Below, in pieces: positions 27,573-35,717 of a DNA stretch of 64,000 nt. The DNA comes from CAVXHQ01 sp963761735 (GTDB lineage: Bacteria > Pseudomonadota > Alphaproteobacteria > Rhodobacterales > Rhodobacteraceae). Every line of letters starts with the position of its first letter. Positions within the stretch are counted from its first letter, which is position 1. The stretch is taken from positions 310,001-374,000 of the forward strand of contig CAVXHQ010000001.1 of the NCBI GenBank assembly GCA_963761735.1, in the 5' to 3' direction. A program made the translations under genes and the position numbers. The notes under the pieces were generated by a model. The model saw only the letters and a list, made by a program, of their open reading frames with translations. It did no database searches and was not told the origin of the DNA.

Positions 27573-28268
27573 GTGCCGATGTCCGGCCCAAGCCCGCATA
27601 TCCTCGTCATCGAGGACGAGCCCGCCCAACGCGAGATTCTGAGCTATAATCTCGGCGCCGAAGGATACCGCGTATCCCAGGCCGCGGATGGCGACGACGG
27701 CGTATTGATGGTGGCCGAGGATCCGCCCGACGTGGTGGTTCTCGACTGGATGTTGCCCGGACTTTCGGGGATCGAGGTGTGTCGGCGTCTGAAATCCGCC
27801 GCCGAGACGCGGGGCATTGCGGTGATCATGCTGTCGGCGAAGTCCGAAGAGGTCGACAAGGTGCGCGGGCTCGAGACCGGGGCCGATGACTATGTGTCCA
27901 AACCCTATTCCGTCAGTGAGCTGATGGCGCGTGTGCGCACGCAACTGCGCCGGGTGCGGCCCGTCAGCGTCGGGCAGGTTCTGACATATGAGGACATCAG
28001 GCTCGACGGCGAAACCCACCGGGTCTATCGCGGCGCGGCCGAAGTAAAGGTCGGGCCCACCGAATTCCGCCTCCTCACGACCTTCATGGAACGCCCAGGG
28101 CGTGTCTGGTCGCGCGACCAGCTGCTTGACCGCGTCTGGGGGCGCGAGATCTATGTGGATACGCGGACGGTCGATGTACACGTCGGCCGGCTGCGCAAGG
28201 CGTTGACGGCAAAGGGTGGCGCCGATCCACTGCGCACGGTGCGCGGGGCAGGGTACGCTCTCGGCTGA
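27573..28268 (+). CDS. phoB: Phosphate regulon response regulator PhoB (probable GTG start)
   Basis: This is an OmpR/PhoB-type regulator. The receiver domain carries the acidic pair in IEDEP and the phosphoacceptor Asp in VVVLDWMLPG (residue 58 from the GTG), plus the Lys in VSKPYS. The winged-helix domain includes VGPTEFRLLTTFMERPGRVWSRDQLLDRVWG and TVDVHVGRLRKAL. An aggag box lies 5 bases before GTG 27573, which is optimal; the ATG two codons later (27579) is 11 bases from it. I therefore favour the GTG. The gene closes the pst operon and probably feeds back on the Pho box at 21856. Confidence 0.94.
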   Translation: MPMSGPSPHILVIEDEPAQREILSYNLGAEGYRVSQAADGDDGVLMVAEDPPDVVVLDWMLPGLSGIEVCRRLKSAAETRGIAVIMLSAKSEEVDKVRGLETGADDYVSKPYSVSELMARVRTQLRRVRPVSVGQVLTYEDIRLDGETHRVYRGAAEVKVGPTEFRLLTTFMERPGRVWSRDQLLDRVWGREIYVDTRTVDVHVGRLRKALTAKGGADPLRTVRGAGYALG

Positions 28269-28278
28269 CCACAGGGAC

Positions 28279-28322
28279 AAAATTCTTTCAAAGAATTTTA
28301 CGTCGAATTTTTGAAAAATTCG
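28279..28322. terminator. Two adjacent AT-rich palindromes between convergent phoB and iolJ
   Basis: Two perfect inverted repeats stand side by side: aaaattcttt-c-aaagaatttt (28279-28299) and cgaattttt-g-aaaaattcg (28304-28322). They occupy the only AT-rich patch between the phoB stop and the opposing iolJ stop. The position fits transcription termination from both sides, though the stems are A/T rather than the usual G/C followed by T. Confidence 0.6.
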
Positions 28323-28331
28323 CTCCCGGGG

Positions 28332-29180
28332 TTATGGCGACGCGCCCCCCCTGCCGCCACCAAAGGCCGACAGTACCCGCCGGGCCGCCGCCGTGACAGG
28401 CGCTTCGGTTTCTGCCAGCAGGACCGCGCGATCAAAACGACTTTCGTCGGCAGTCACCGCAGCGCGCAGCGCGGTGCCAAACGCCATGCGCAGCTCGGTG
28501 CCGATGTTGAATTTGCAAACCTTCGATGTCGCCGCCAGCCTGCGCCGCTGCTCGACCGGCACGCCGGAGCCGCCGTGAATCACCAGCGGCACCTCGGTCA
28601 CTGCCTCGATGGCGCGGATGCGCGCCTCGTCGAGGCCGCCTTCCTTGTCCTGTTGCAGGTGCACATTGCCGACGGAAATCGCCATCGCGTCGACCCCGGT
28701 CTGCCGCGCGAACGTCGCGGCCTCCTCGGGGTCCGTGCCGGCGCTTGCCTCACCGCTGGCATAGCCGACAAAGCCGATCTCGCCTTCGCAGGAAATGCCC
28801 GCCGCGTGGGCCAGTTCCACGATGCGCGCCGTCTCGTCGATGTTCTGGTGCAGGGGTTTGCGCGATCCATCGTACATGAGCGAGGTAAACCCGGCGTCGA
28901 GGGCCCCTCTGCAGTCCTCGTACGAATAGCCGTGGTCGAGATGTGCCACGACGGGCACGCCCGCACCCTCGGCCAGATGCCGGAACATCGCACCCAGAAC
29001 CGGCAGCGGCGTGTGGGCGCGGCACCCCGGACCGGCCTGCAAGATGACCGGACACCCCAGTTCTTCGGCGGCGGCCACATAGGCGCGCATATCCTCCCAT
29101 CCAAGACAGACAAGGCCCCCGACGGCGTAACCGTTTCTGAGGGCAGGTTGCAAAACGTCGGCAAGGGTAACGAGGGGCAT
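28332..29180 (-). CDS. iolJ: Class II aldolase of the inositol pathway, IolJ-like
   Basis: This 282-residue class II fructose-bisphosphate-aldolase-fold enzyme has the zinc/catalytic motif VVAHLDHGYSYEDC and the C-terminal VIHGGSGVP plus KFNIGTELR loops. The iolDCB context suggests that it cleaves 5-dehydro-2-deoxy-6-phosphogluconate to dihydroxyacetone phosphate and malonate semialdehyde, as IolJ does. A general tagatose/fructose bisphosphate aldolase is the alternative. It is the last gene of the minus-strand iol run and ends at twin palindromes. Confidence 0.85.
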   Translation of the reverse strand: MPLVTLADVLQPALRNGYAVGGLVCLGWEDMRAYVAAAEELGCPVILQAGPGCRAHTPLPVLGAMFRHLAEGAGVPVVAHLDHGYSYEDCRGALDAGFTSLMYDGSRKPLHQNIDETARIVELAHAAGISCEGEIGFVGYASGEASAGTDPEEAATFARQTGVDAMAISVGNVHLQQDKEGGLDEARIRAIEAVTEVPLVIHGGSGVPVEQRRRLAATSKVCKFNIGTELRMAFGTALRAAVTADESRFDRAVLLAETEAPVTAAARRVLSAFGGGRGGASP

Positions 29181-29254
29181 GACGGTTCCACAACAGAAAA
29201 TTGATTTTACAGGGCTATAGCAACACCGGGTCGCAACCGATACCGGCAGCGCCG

Positions 29255-30109
29255 CTACTTGAATTTGGCGATCATGTCCTTGATGCCGGGGATCGTCTCG
29301 ATCTGATCGGCGTGAGACGGTTGGAAATACTGCACCAGACTGCGCTGGCTGAGGCCGCCGAGAATGGTGAAATAGTACATCTCATAGCCCGGCAACACGC
29401 AGCAGGGGTGATAGCCGTTGTCGAGGCAGATCGTGGATCCATCGACGAGGTGATAGGCGTCGCCCGGCTTGCCGTCCTCGCGTTGCAACATCTGCACGCC
29501 AGAGCCGTGATTGGGACGGAAGCGAAAATTGTAGGTTTCGTCATGACGCGTTTCGATGATATCGCCGTCCACGCTGCGGTCGGTGTCGTGCTTGTGGCTT
29601 GGAAAGCCAGACCAGCCGCCCGCGCCGACGGTAAACAACTCTGATACCAGCAGCCGCCCGACCTGTCCGTGGTACTTCGTACCAAGGATGTGTTTGATCT
29701 TGCGGTGGGTTTTCGTGTCGTCGGACCCGTACTGCACGAGATCGAGCTCATCCGAGCGCACGGCGAACGGGCTGAGCACCTTGTCGAATTTTGCCCCTGC
29801 GATAAAAACCTCGACCGCGTCGCTGGTGCAGACGATCCGTGCCTTGGCGCCCGACGGGACGTAGACGCCCTCGGGCTCTCCGTCCCAGACGTCGACGCCG
29901 CGTCCGCCGATCGCCGCATAGGCCTCACCTTCGACGTCGACGTCGACGGTGCCCGTCGCGGGGACGATGCAGGTCTCGTATCCCGGAACCTGGTACTCGA
30001 ACGCCTGTCCCATGGTCAGCTTCACGATGTTGAAATAGTTCAGCGGTACTGTGCTGTCGCCGGTATCGACGATGGGTTTGTTGTGGTTGTCGAATGGGGC
30101 AATGTGCAT
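29255..30109 (-). CDS. iolB: 5-deoxy-glucuronate isomerase IolB
   Basis: This 284-residue cupin-fold isomerase converts 5-deoxy-glucuronate to 5-dehydro-2-deoxygluconate in myo-inositol breakdown. The family metal-site sequence GGWSGFPSHKHDTDR is present, as are DETYNFRF, LDNGYHPCCVLPGYEMYYF and the N-terminal MHIAPFDNHNKPIV. It lies 28 bp after iolC and 74 bp before iolJ on the same strand. Confidence 0.94.
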   Translation of the reverse strand: MHIAPFDNHNKPIVDTGDSTVPLNYFNIVKLTMGQAFEYQVPGYETCIVPATGTVDVDVEGEAYAAIGGRGVDVWDGEPEGVYVPSGAKARIVCTSDAVEVFIAGAKFDKVLSPFAVRSDELDLVQYGSDDTKTHRKIKHILGTKYHGQVGRLLVSELFTVGAGGWSGFPSHKHDTDRSVDGDIIETRHDETYNFRFRPNHGSGVQMLQREDGKPGDAYHLVDGSTICLDNGYHPCCVLPGYEMYYFTILGGLSQRSLVQYFQPSHADQIETIPGIKDMIAKFK

Positions 30110-30137
30110 GTCGGGGCCTTCTTTCGGGTTGTTCGGA

Positions 30138-31103
30138 TCAGGTGGGACCGGGGTGGGCGGTCAGAAATTCGTCGAGCTCGGCGGTGTCGGGCATTGCGGG
30201 CGCGCAGCCGACACGGCCCACGACCATCGCGGCACAGGCAGAGCCGCGCAGCACGGCGTCCCGCAGGTCGTGTCCGTTCGCGAGGCCCGCGATCAGACCG
30301 CCCATGAAACTGTCGCCTGCACCCGTCGGTTTCAGCGCCGTGACCGGAAAGATGCCCGTGCGAAACTCGCTGTCCGGCGTGATGGTGACGGCACCGTTTT
30401 CGCCCATCTTGTAGATCACGACCTGTGCCGTTGCACCAAGGTCGCGGGCCTTGGCAAGGCCGTCGTCGTACCCGCCCGCCATAAAGCCGAATTCCACATC
30501 GTTGCCAATGATCACATCGCACAACGCCCCCGCGCGGCTGTAGATTTCGGCGGCGACCTGCGCCGAGGGCCAGGAATAGGGCCGATAGTCGATGTCGAAG
30601 ATCAGCGGCAGACCGGCGGCGCGCGCCAGTTCGAAGGCTCGAAACGCCGCCCTGCGCGACGGTTCGGCGGCAAACACGGTGCCGGTGGTGATCAGCGCGT
30701 CGTAGGCGGCGTAGTCGAGCGTCTCGACATCTTCCAGATCCATCTGAAAATCGGCCGCACCGTTGCGATAGATCACCGACTGGTGGTCCTCGACCCGGCT
30801 CTCGACCACGGCGAGCGAATTGCGCGCCTCTCCGCCCACTGCCCGTACGCCCGAATGGCCGACGCCATAGCGGTGCAACTGGTTGACGCAAAACCGCCCT
30901 ATGCTGTCGTCGGCGACGCAGGTGACCAGATCCGCCGTGCACCCGTGCCGGACGAGGGCCACGGCGATGTTCGCCGACGACCCTCCGAGGCAAGTGAAGA
31001 ACTGCACAGCCTCTTCGGTCTTCGTGCCCGGCGGGTCGGGATAGATGTCCATCCCCGCCCGACCGATCACGAGAAACCGCCTGCCCGACAAGTCCATAGT
31101 CAT
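30138..31103 (-). CDS. iolC: 5-dehydro-2-deoxygluconokinase IolC
   Basis: This 321-residue PfkB-family sugar kinase has the N-terminal GRAGMDIYP strand, the GGSSANIAVALVRHG substrate loop and the C-terminal signature LKPTGAGDSFMGGL with the catalytic Asp. It phosphorylates 5-dehydro-2-deoxygluconate. The ATG at 31103 overlaps the iolD stop (ATGA), so the upstream open frame is not needed. Confidence 0.93.
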   Translation of the reverse strand: MTMDLSGRRFLVIGRAGMDIYPDPPGTKTEEAVQFFTCLGGSSANIAVALVRHGCTADLVTCVADDSIGRFCVNQLHRYGVGHSGVRAVGGEARNSLAVVESRVEDHQSVIYRNGAADFQMDLEDVETLDYAAYDALITTGTVFAAEPSRRAAFRAFELARAAGLPLIFDIDYRPYSWPSAQVAAEIYSRAGALCDVIIGNDVEFGFMAGGYDDGLAKARDLGATAQVVIYKMGENGAVTITPDSEFRTGIFPVTALKPTGAGDSFMGGLIAGLANGHDLRDAVLRGSACAAMVVGRVGCAPAMPDTAELDEFLTAHPGPT

Positions 31104-32968
31104 ACGCCGGGCCGTTGTTTCGCGCGCCCGGCCTCCTGCTCTGCGTGGGCGTCGCGCACCTTTGCGCTGTCCGAGACTTCCGGCGTGCCCACCTCCCACC
31201 AGGCGTGGCCCTGCGTCGTCCAGCCTTCGTAGGCGTCGACCTGCATCACGATAACCTGGGTATTCGTCGCGGCCTGCGCAGCGACAAAGGCCGTTTTCAA
31301 TTCGGTCGGGTTCGCGACGGTCACGGCGTCGGCGCCAAGAGCGCGCGCGTGCGACTCGAAATCGACGCGGACGGGATTCGTCGCGGTCGGCGTATCGGCG
31401 ATAAGGTTGTTGAAACTCTCGTTGCCGGTGTTGTTCTGCAACTTGTTGATCACCGCGAAACCGCCGTTGTCGAGGACCAGCACGATCAGCTTTTTCTGTG
31501 TCAGAACAGCAGAGTATATGTCGGAGTTCATCAAAAGGTATGAGCCATCGCCGATGAAGACGACGGTATCCCTGTCCGCCTCCCGTTCGCTTTGGGCAAT
31601 TCGCGCCCCCCAGGCCCCCGAAATCTCATAGCCCATGCAGGAAAACCCGAATTCCACATCGACCGTGCCGATATCGAGCGTGCGCCAGTTCGCCGTCACC
31701 TCGGCGGGCAGACCGCCTGCCGCTGCGACGACGCGGTCGCGCGGGTGCATGTGGGCGTTGGCGATGCCGATGGCCTGAGCATAGGAATTGGGCCGGTTGA
31801 GCGATGGATCATAGGCCACGTTATCCGCAACATAGGCGTCCCAACCGGTTCGTTTAGACTGCGCAAGCGCCGTCCAGTCCGATGGAGATTTATAAGACTT
31901 TAGTTCAGTACCAATGGCTTGCAAGCCGATCTTCGCGTCACCCACGACCGGAACCGCGCGGTGTTTACCCGCATCGTGCCGCCCGGCGTTCAGGGTGAGA
32001 AGCGTCGCGTCGCGCGCAAAGGCGGTCCACGATCCGGTCGTGAAATCCTGCAACCGCGTCCCGACCGCGAAGATAACATCCGCCCGGGCCGCGATGTCAT
32101 TGGCACTGTCCGATCCCGTCACGCCGACAGGACCGATGTTAAGAGGGTGGTCGGCGCGCAGGTTGGCCCGGCCCGCGATCGTCTCGATTACCGGAATGTC
32201 GTGTGCCTCGGCAAAGGCGGCAAGTTCGGCCGTGGCCCCGGAATATTGCACGCCGCCGCCCGCGACGATCACAGGGCGCTTCGCGGCGCCCAGCACGACT
32301 GCGGCATCGGCCACCTCGTCGGCATCGGGGGAGAGGCGCCGGATCCGGTGCACCTTTCTGGCGAAAAACGCCTCGGGATAGTCGTAGGCCCAGCCCTGCA
32401 CGTCCTGTGGCAGCCCGAGAAACGCGGGTCCGCAATCGGCAGCGTCGAGCAGCACCGCCAACGCATTCGGCAGCGACTGGATGATCTGGGCGGGGTGAGT
32501 GATCCGGTCCCAGTAGCGTGAAACCGGTTTGAAAGCATCGTTTACCCCGAACGTCGGATCGCCGAAATGTTCGAGTTGTTGCAGCACGGGATCGGGCAGG
32601 CGGGTGATGAACGTATCGCCGCACAGCATCAGCATCGGCAGCCGGTTTGCATGCGCCAGCGCCGCGGCGGTCAGCAGGTTGGCGGTGCCGGGACCGGCAC
32701 TTGCCGTGCAGAACATGAACCGCCGCCGCAGGTGATATTTGGCATAGCCGGCAGCGGCAAACCCCATGCCCTGCTCGTTCTGGCCGCGATAGAGCGGCAG
32801 GCTGTCCTGTACCGGATACAGCGCCTCGCCCAGACAGGTGACGTTGCCGTGGCCGAAAATACCGAAGCCGCCGCCGCAGACGCGGACCTCGTGTCCGTCA
32901 ATCGCGATCCACTGATTTTGCAGATAGCGCACGATGGCCTGTGCGGTGGTCAGCCTGAGTGTCTTCAT
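31100..32968 (-). CDS. iolD: 3D-(3,5/4)-trihydroxycyclohexane-1,2-dione hydrolase IolD
   Basis: This 622-residue thiamine-diphosphate-dependent enzyme opens the ring of the diketo-inositol. The N-terminal ThDP fold contains GIFGHGNVTCLGEAL and the catalytic-type Glu in YRGQNEQGMGFAAAGYAK. A central domain follows, then the C-terminal ThDP/Mg site GDGSYLLMNSDIYSAV...NN-containing segment. It heads iolD-C-B-J; a LacI-type operator lies about 115 bp upstream of its start. Confidence 0.94.
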   Translation of the reverse strand: MKTLRLTTAQAIVRYLQNQWIAIDGHEVRVCGGGFGIFGHGNVTCLGEALYPVQDSLPLYRGQNEQGMGFAAAGYAKYHLRRRFMFCTASAGPGTANLLTAAALAHANRLPMLMLCGDTFITRLPDPVLQQLEHFGDPTFGVNDAFKPVSRYWDRITHPAQIIQSLPNALAVLLDAADCGPAFLGLPQDVQGWAYDYPEAFFARKVHRIRRLSPDADEVADAAVVLGAAKRPVIVAGGGVQYSGATAELAAFAEAHDIPVIETIAGRANLRADHPLNIGPVGVTGSDSANDIAARADVIFAVGTRLQDFTTGSWTAFARDATLLTLNAGRHDAGKHRAVPVVGDAKIGLQAIGTELKSYKSPSDWTALAQSKRTGWDAYVADNVAYDPSLNRPNSYAQAIGIANAHMHPRDRVVAAAGGLPAEVTANWRTLDIGTVDVEFGFSCMGYEISGAWGARIAQSEREADRDTVVFIGDGSYLLMNSDIYSAVLTQKKLIVLVLDNGGFAVINKLQNNTGNESFNNLIADTPTATNPVRVDFESHARALGADAVTVANPTELKTAFVAAQAATNTQVIVMQVDAYEGWTTQGHAWWEVGTPEVSDSAKVRDAHAEQEAGRAKQRPGV

Positions 32969-33340
32969 GTCGTCTTATTCCTGTCTTTGCCCCGACATGG
33001 CGCCGTTCGTGCCGGCGGTGTTCGGCCGTCGCGCCATTGTGGGGCTGTCGTCAACCCCCGCTTTGGCGATGAGGATACGAGTATTGTAACCGGTTGCAAT
33101 CTCAATTCTGGGCCCGTTCCGGGCCTGACCGAAATCGGGATCGGCATGTCGCGGCGGCGGCAACTCGGGCATGATATCCGCCGTGGCCGTGGCAGCGGTT
33201 GGTACAGCACCGGACGTGACGCGGCGTCCGCACCCCGGTGTCACCGGCGCACCCCCGAGGGCGGTTGCCCGATGTGCCGATCCCGACACCCGTGCAATCG
33301 GTTTCAGACCCGCCGCCCTGCACCCGGCGACGATATCCTG
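32969..33340. other. Gap upstream of iolD containing the operator, otherwise empty
   Basis: The 372-bp gap between iolD (leftward) and the end of the DUF4198-like gene (leftward) holds the iol promoter region. It contains a palindromic operator at 33083-33100. A loose inverted repeat atggcgc...gcgccat is seen near 32996-33037. No open frame here has a convincing start or composition, and no regulator gene is present. Confidence 0.5.
33083..33100. promoter_or_regulatory. LacI-family-type operator upstream of iolD
   Basis: The 18-bp sequence attgtaaccggttgcaat is a palindrome with a single mismatched pair and a central CG, which is the hallmark of LacI/PurR-family operators. It stands about 115 bp upstream of the iolD start. 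It probably binds an inositol-responsive LacI-type repressor encoded outside the window. Confidence 0.7.
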
Positions 33341-34147
33341 TCAGGGCACCATGAATGTCGCATTGGCCCACAGCGATTCCCACATCGCCACCTCCGGGTC
33401 CGGGATGCGCAGGATCACGGCGTCGATCATGTACTCCATCCCCGGCGCCACCGGCAGCATCGCGATGCCCTCGTCGTCGGTGCGGTGATAGGTAACGGAC
33501 ACCTCGGCGTCGCCGGGCAGGCGGGCGAACAATTCGACCTGTTCGTTGGCACGCACATCGTCGCCGTACCACAACTGCACCGGCAGGCCGCCCGACAGAT
33601 CGTCGGTATAGGGATTGGCGAGCAGGACGAACTCCGTCTCGAGGCCGACGCGCAGGTCCGCGCCTTCGGAATTTCCGACACCGAACAGAGATTTCGAGAA
33701 CCGGGTATAGCTTTCGGTGACGCGGTCGCGCGTCAGGCCCCGGTCCTCATGGGTGAAGGCGAGCGCCTCGAGGTCCTTGTGATAGGCGAAACGCTCGAAG
33801 GTTTCGTAATCCGAATAGGTCAGCGACGACGGTGTCGACTGATAGGAGATCACCACCAGCCCCTCCTGCGGGACGGGCACCTGCAACGCGGGCGAGGTGC
33901 CGGCACGCGCGATGATCGGTCCGGTCAACCCATTGACCCATGCCGAAAAGTCGACGATGCGGTTGGGAAAGTACGCAACGTTCACCCCATCGAAATTCGA
34001 GCCGTTGACAAGTCGCGCGACCAGATTACCGTCCGCTGCAACTTGGTAACTCAATGGCTCGATCCAGAATTCATGGGTGGCTGCGGGTGCCGCAACTCCG
34101 GCCGAAAGGCCGACGGACAGGATCAGGGATCGGATGGGACGGGACAT
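33341..34147 (-). CDS. DUF4198-like exported protein
   Basis: This 268-residue protein has a Sec signal peptide ending near PAATHEFWIEP. The His-Glu-Phe-Trp start of the mature part is typical of DUF4198/GM-domain proteins, which occur beside metal (Ni/Co) transporters and are thought to present metal or carry ligand-binding beta-sandwiches. Beta-rich sequence continues to the end. A strong aaggaaaa ribosome site precedes the ATG at 34147. It is divergent from, and shares start-codon bases with, the HupE-like gene, suggesting a functional pair. Confidence 0.75.
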   Translation of the reverse strand: MSRPIRSLILSVGLSAGVAAPAATHEFWIEPLSYQVAADGNLVARLVNGSNFDGVNVAYFPNRIVDFSAWVNGLTGPIIARAGTSPALQVPVPQEGLVVISYQSTPSSLTYSDYETFERFAYHKDLEALAFTHEDRGLTRDRVTESYTRFSKSLFGVGNSEGADLRVGLETEFVLLANPYTDDLSGGLPVQLWYGDDVRANEQVELFARLPGDAEVSVTYHRTDDEGIAMLPVAPGMEYMIDAVILRIPDPEVAMWESLWANATFMVP

Positions 34148-35507
34148 GGGATTTTCCTTGCGTGCTGCGTTGAAAGTGCGCCTTGGCGCGGTGGTGTCAA
34201 GCGCTGTTGCGCTGTGGATGGTAACGGCTGCGGCACTTGCCGCGCATGAGGTGTTTCCGTCGATCGCCGACATGACGCAAGACGGTGCACGGGTGACGTT
34301 TTCGGTCGAGACGACGATCGAAGGTTTCGTCGCGGGCATCGATCTGGCCGAGGTTGCGAACACCAACGAGGCGGCGCAGGCCGACACCTACGACAGCTTG
34401 CGGGCCTTGTCTCCCGAGGAGATGGCCGACCGGTTCGAGGCATTCTGGCCCGACATGGCGCAAAAAATCACCGTTCTGGCGGATGGTGAGCCGGTGACGC
34501 CGGGCCTTGTGTCGATCACCGTCATGCCGGAGCAGAACCTCGAACTGCCGCGCAAGTCGACGTTTGTTTTCGACGCCGATATGCCGCCCGGAACGGAAAC
34601 CGTCACCTTCGGCTGGGACCGCGCCTTCGGCGCCGTCGTAGTCCGTCAGATGGACGTCGAGGCGCCCTACGACGGGTATATCGACGGCGGTGACTTGACG
34701 GATGCCATCGTGCTGGCGGGCGGCGGGCAGGCGGGTCCTTGGGCGACGTTCGTCGACTACATTCCCACCGGGTTCGATCACATCGTTCCGAAAGGTCTCG
34801 ATCATATCCTGTTCGTGCTGGGCCTGTTTTTTCTCAGCACGCATTTTCGCCCGCTGTTGTGGCAGGTGACGATGTTCACGTTGGCGCATACGATCACGCT
34901 CGCCCTGGCGGCGCTTGGCTATGTCAGCGTTCCGGGGGCCATCGTCGAGCCGCTGATTGCCGCCTCGATCGTCTTCGTCGCTGTTGAAAACATCTTCTCG
35001 CGCGGGCTTTCGCCGTGGAGGCCGGTGGTAATCTTTGGCTTTGGTCTGCTGCATGGCCTGGGATTTGCCTCGGTGCTGGCGGAATTCGGCTTGCCGGACA
35101 ATGCCTTCGTGCCCGCGCTGATCGGGTTCAACATCGGCGTCGAGGTGGGGCAACTGTTCGTCATCCTGTGCGCCTTCGGGCTTGTATTTCTCGCCGTGCG
35201 CGTCGACCGGGGCCGCCCCGAGGTAACGCCCGCCATCGCGTTTTACGCGGTGCTGGCGGTGGCCTTCGGTGCATTGGCCTGGATCACCTGGTCGGCACCT
35301 GTCGCACGGGGCTGGATGGCACCGCTCAACGGCGAGGTGCCGTTGTGGCTCTTCGCAGCGCCGGTCGCCACTCTGTCGCTGTTGTGCGGCCTGTCGGTGC
35401 TTGCCCGCGACCGGATCGACGCCTATCGCCGCATCGTCGCCATTCCGGCCTCGCTGGCGATCGCGTCGGTGGGCACATGGTGGGTCATCGAACGCACGTT
35501 GCTCTGA
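34146..35507 (+). CDS. HupE/UreJ-family membrane protein
   Basis: A signal-like segment (residues about 10-37, ending ALAAHEVFPS) leads to a periplasmic domain of about 160 residues. Six or seven membrane spans follow, beginning with IPTGFDHIVPKGLDHILFVLGLFF. The paired His-rich helix DHI-x(6)-DHILF and LLHGLGFA are hallmarks of HupE/UreJ_2 proteins, often associated with nickel or cobalt handling. The ATG at 34146 is proposed; GTG 34176 would give a tighter signal peptide and clear the divergent start, so the start is uncertain. No hydrogenase or urease genes are in the window. Confidence 0.82.
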   Translation: MGFSLRAALKVRLGAVVSSAVALWMVTAAALAAHEVFPSIADMTQDGARVTFSVETTIEGFVAGIDLAEVANTNEAAQADTYDSLRALSPEEMADRFEAFWPDMAQKITVLADGEPVTPGLVSITVMPEQNLELPRKSTFVFDADMPPGTETVTFGWDRAFGAVVVRQMDVEAPYDGYIDGGDLTDAIVLAGGGQAGPWATFVDYIPTGFDHIVPKGLDHILFVLGLFFLSTHFRPLLWQVTMFTLAHTITLALAALGYVSVPGAIVEPLIAASIVFVAVENIFSRGLSPWRPVVIFGFGLLHGLGFASVLAEFGLPDNAFVPALIGFNIGVEVGQLFVILCAFGLVFLAVRVDRGRPEVTPAIAFYAVLAVAFGALAWITWSAPVARGWMAPLNGEVPLWLFAAPVATLSLLCGLSVLARDRIDAYRRIVAIPASLAIASVGTWWVIERTLL

Positions 35508-35519
35508 CGCTCGGCGCCC

Positions 35520-35578
35520 CTCTCATCCTGCTGCAAATATCCCGGGGAGCGCGAGGGGCTGGCCCCTCGCCCCTTGCC
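35520..35578. repeat. GC-rich intergenic REP-like element, copy 2 (inverted)
   Basis: The sequence ctgcaaatatcccggggagcg, followed by the hairpin gcgaggggctggcccctcgc, is the reverse orientation of the motif seen at 6878-6946 (G/C hairpin next to cccgggatattt). It sits just after the HupE-like stop, where it may terminate transcription before rpsB. Confidence 0.5.
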
Positions 35579-35717
35579 AACGGCATCCTACTCGCCTAAT
35601 GGCACCGTACTTCACAGGCGGAGGCGGGCAAGCGGGACAGACATCCCCCGTGCGTCCACCGGTTGGGGTTCTCCCCTGATCCTCCGTCCCAGGTCAAAAC
35701 CGGAAAGGAATACGACC

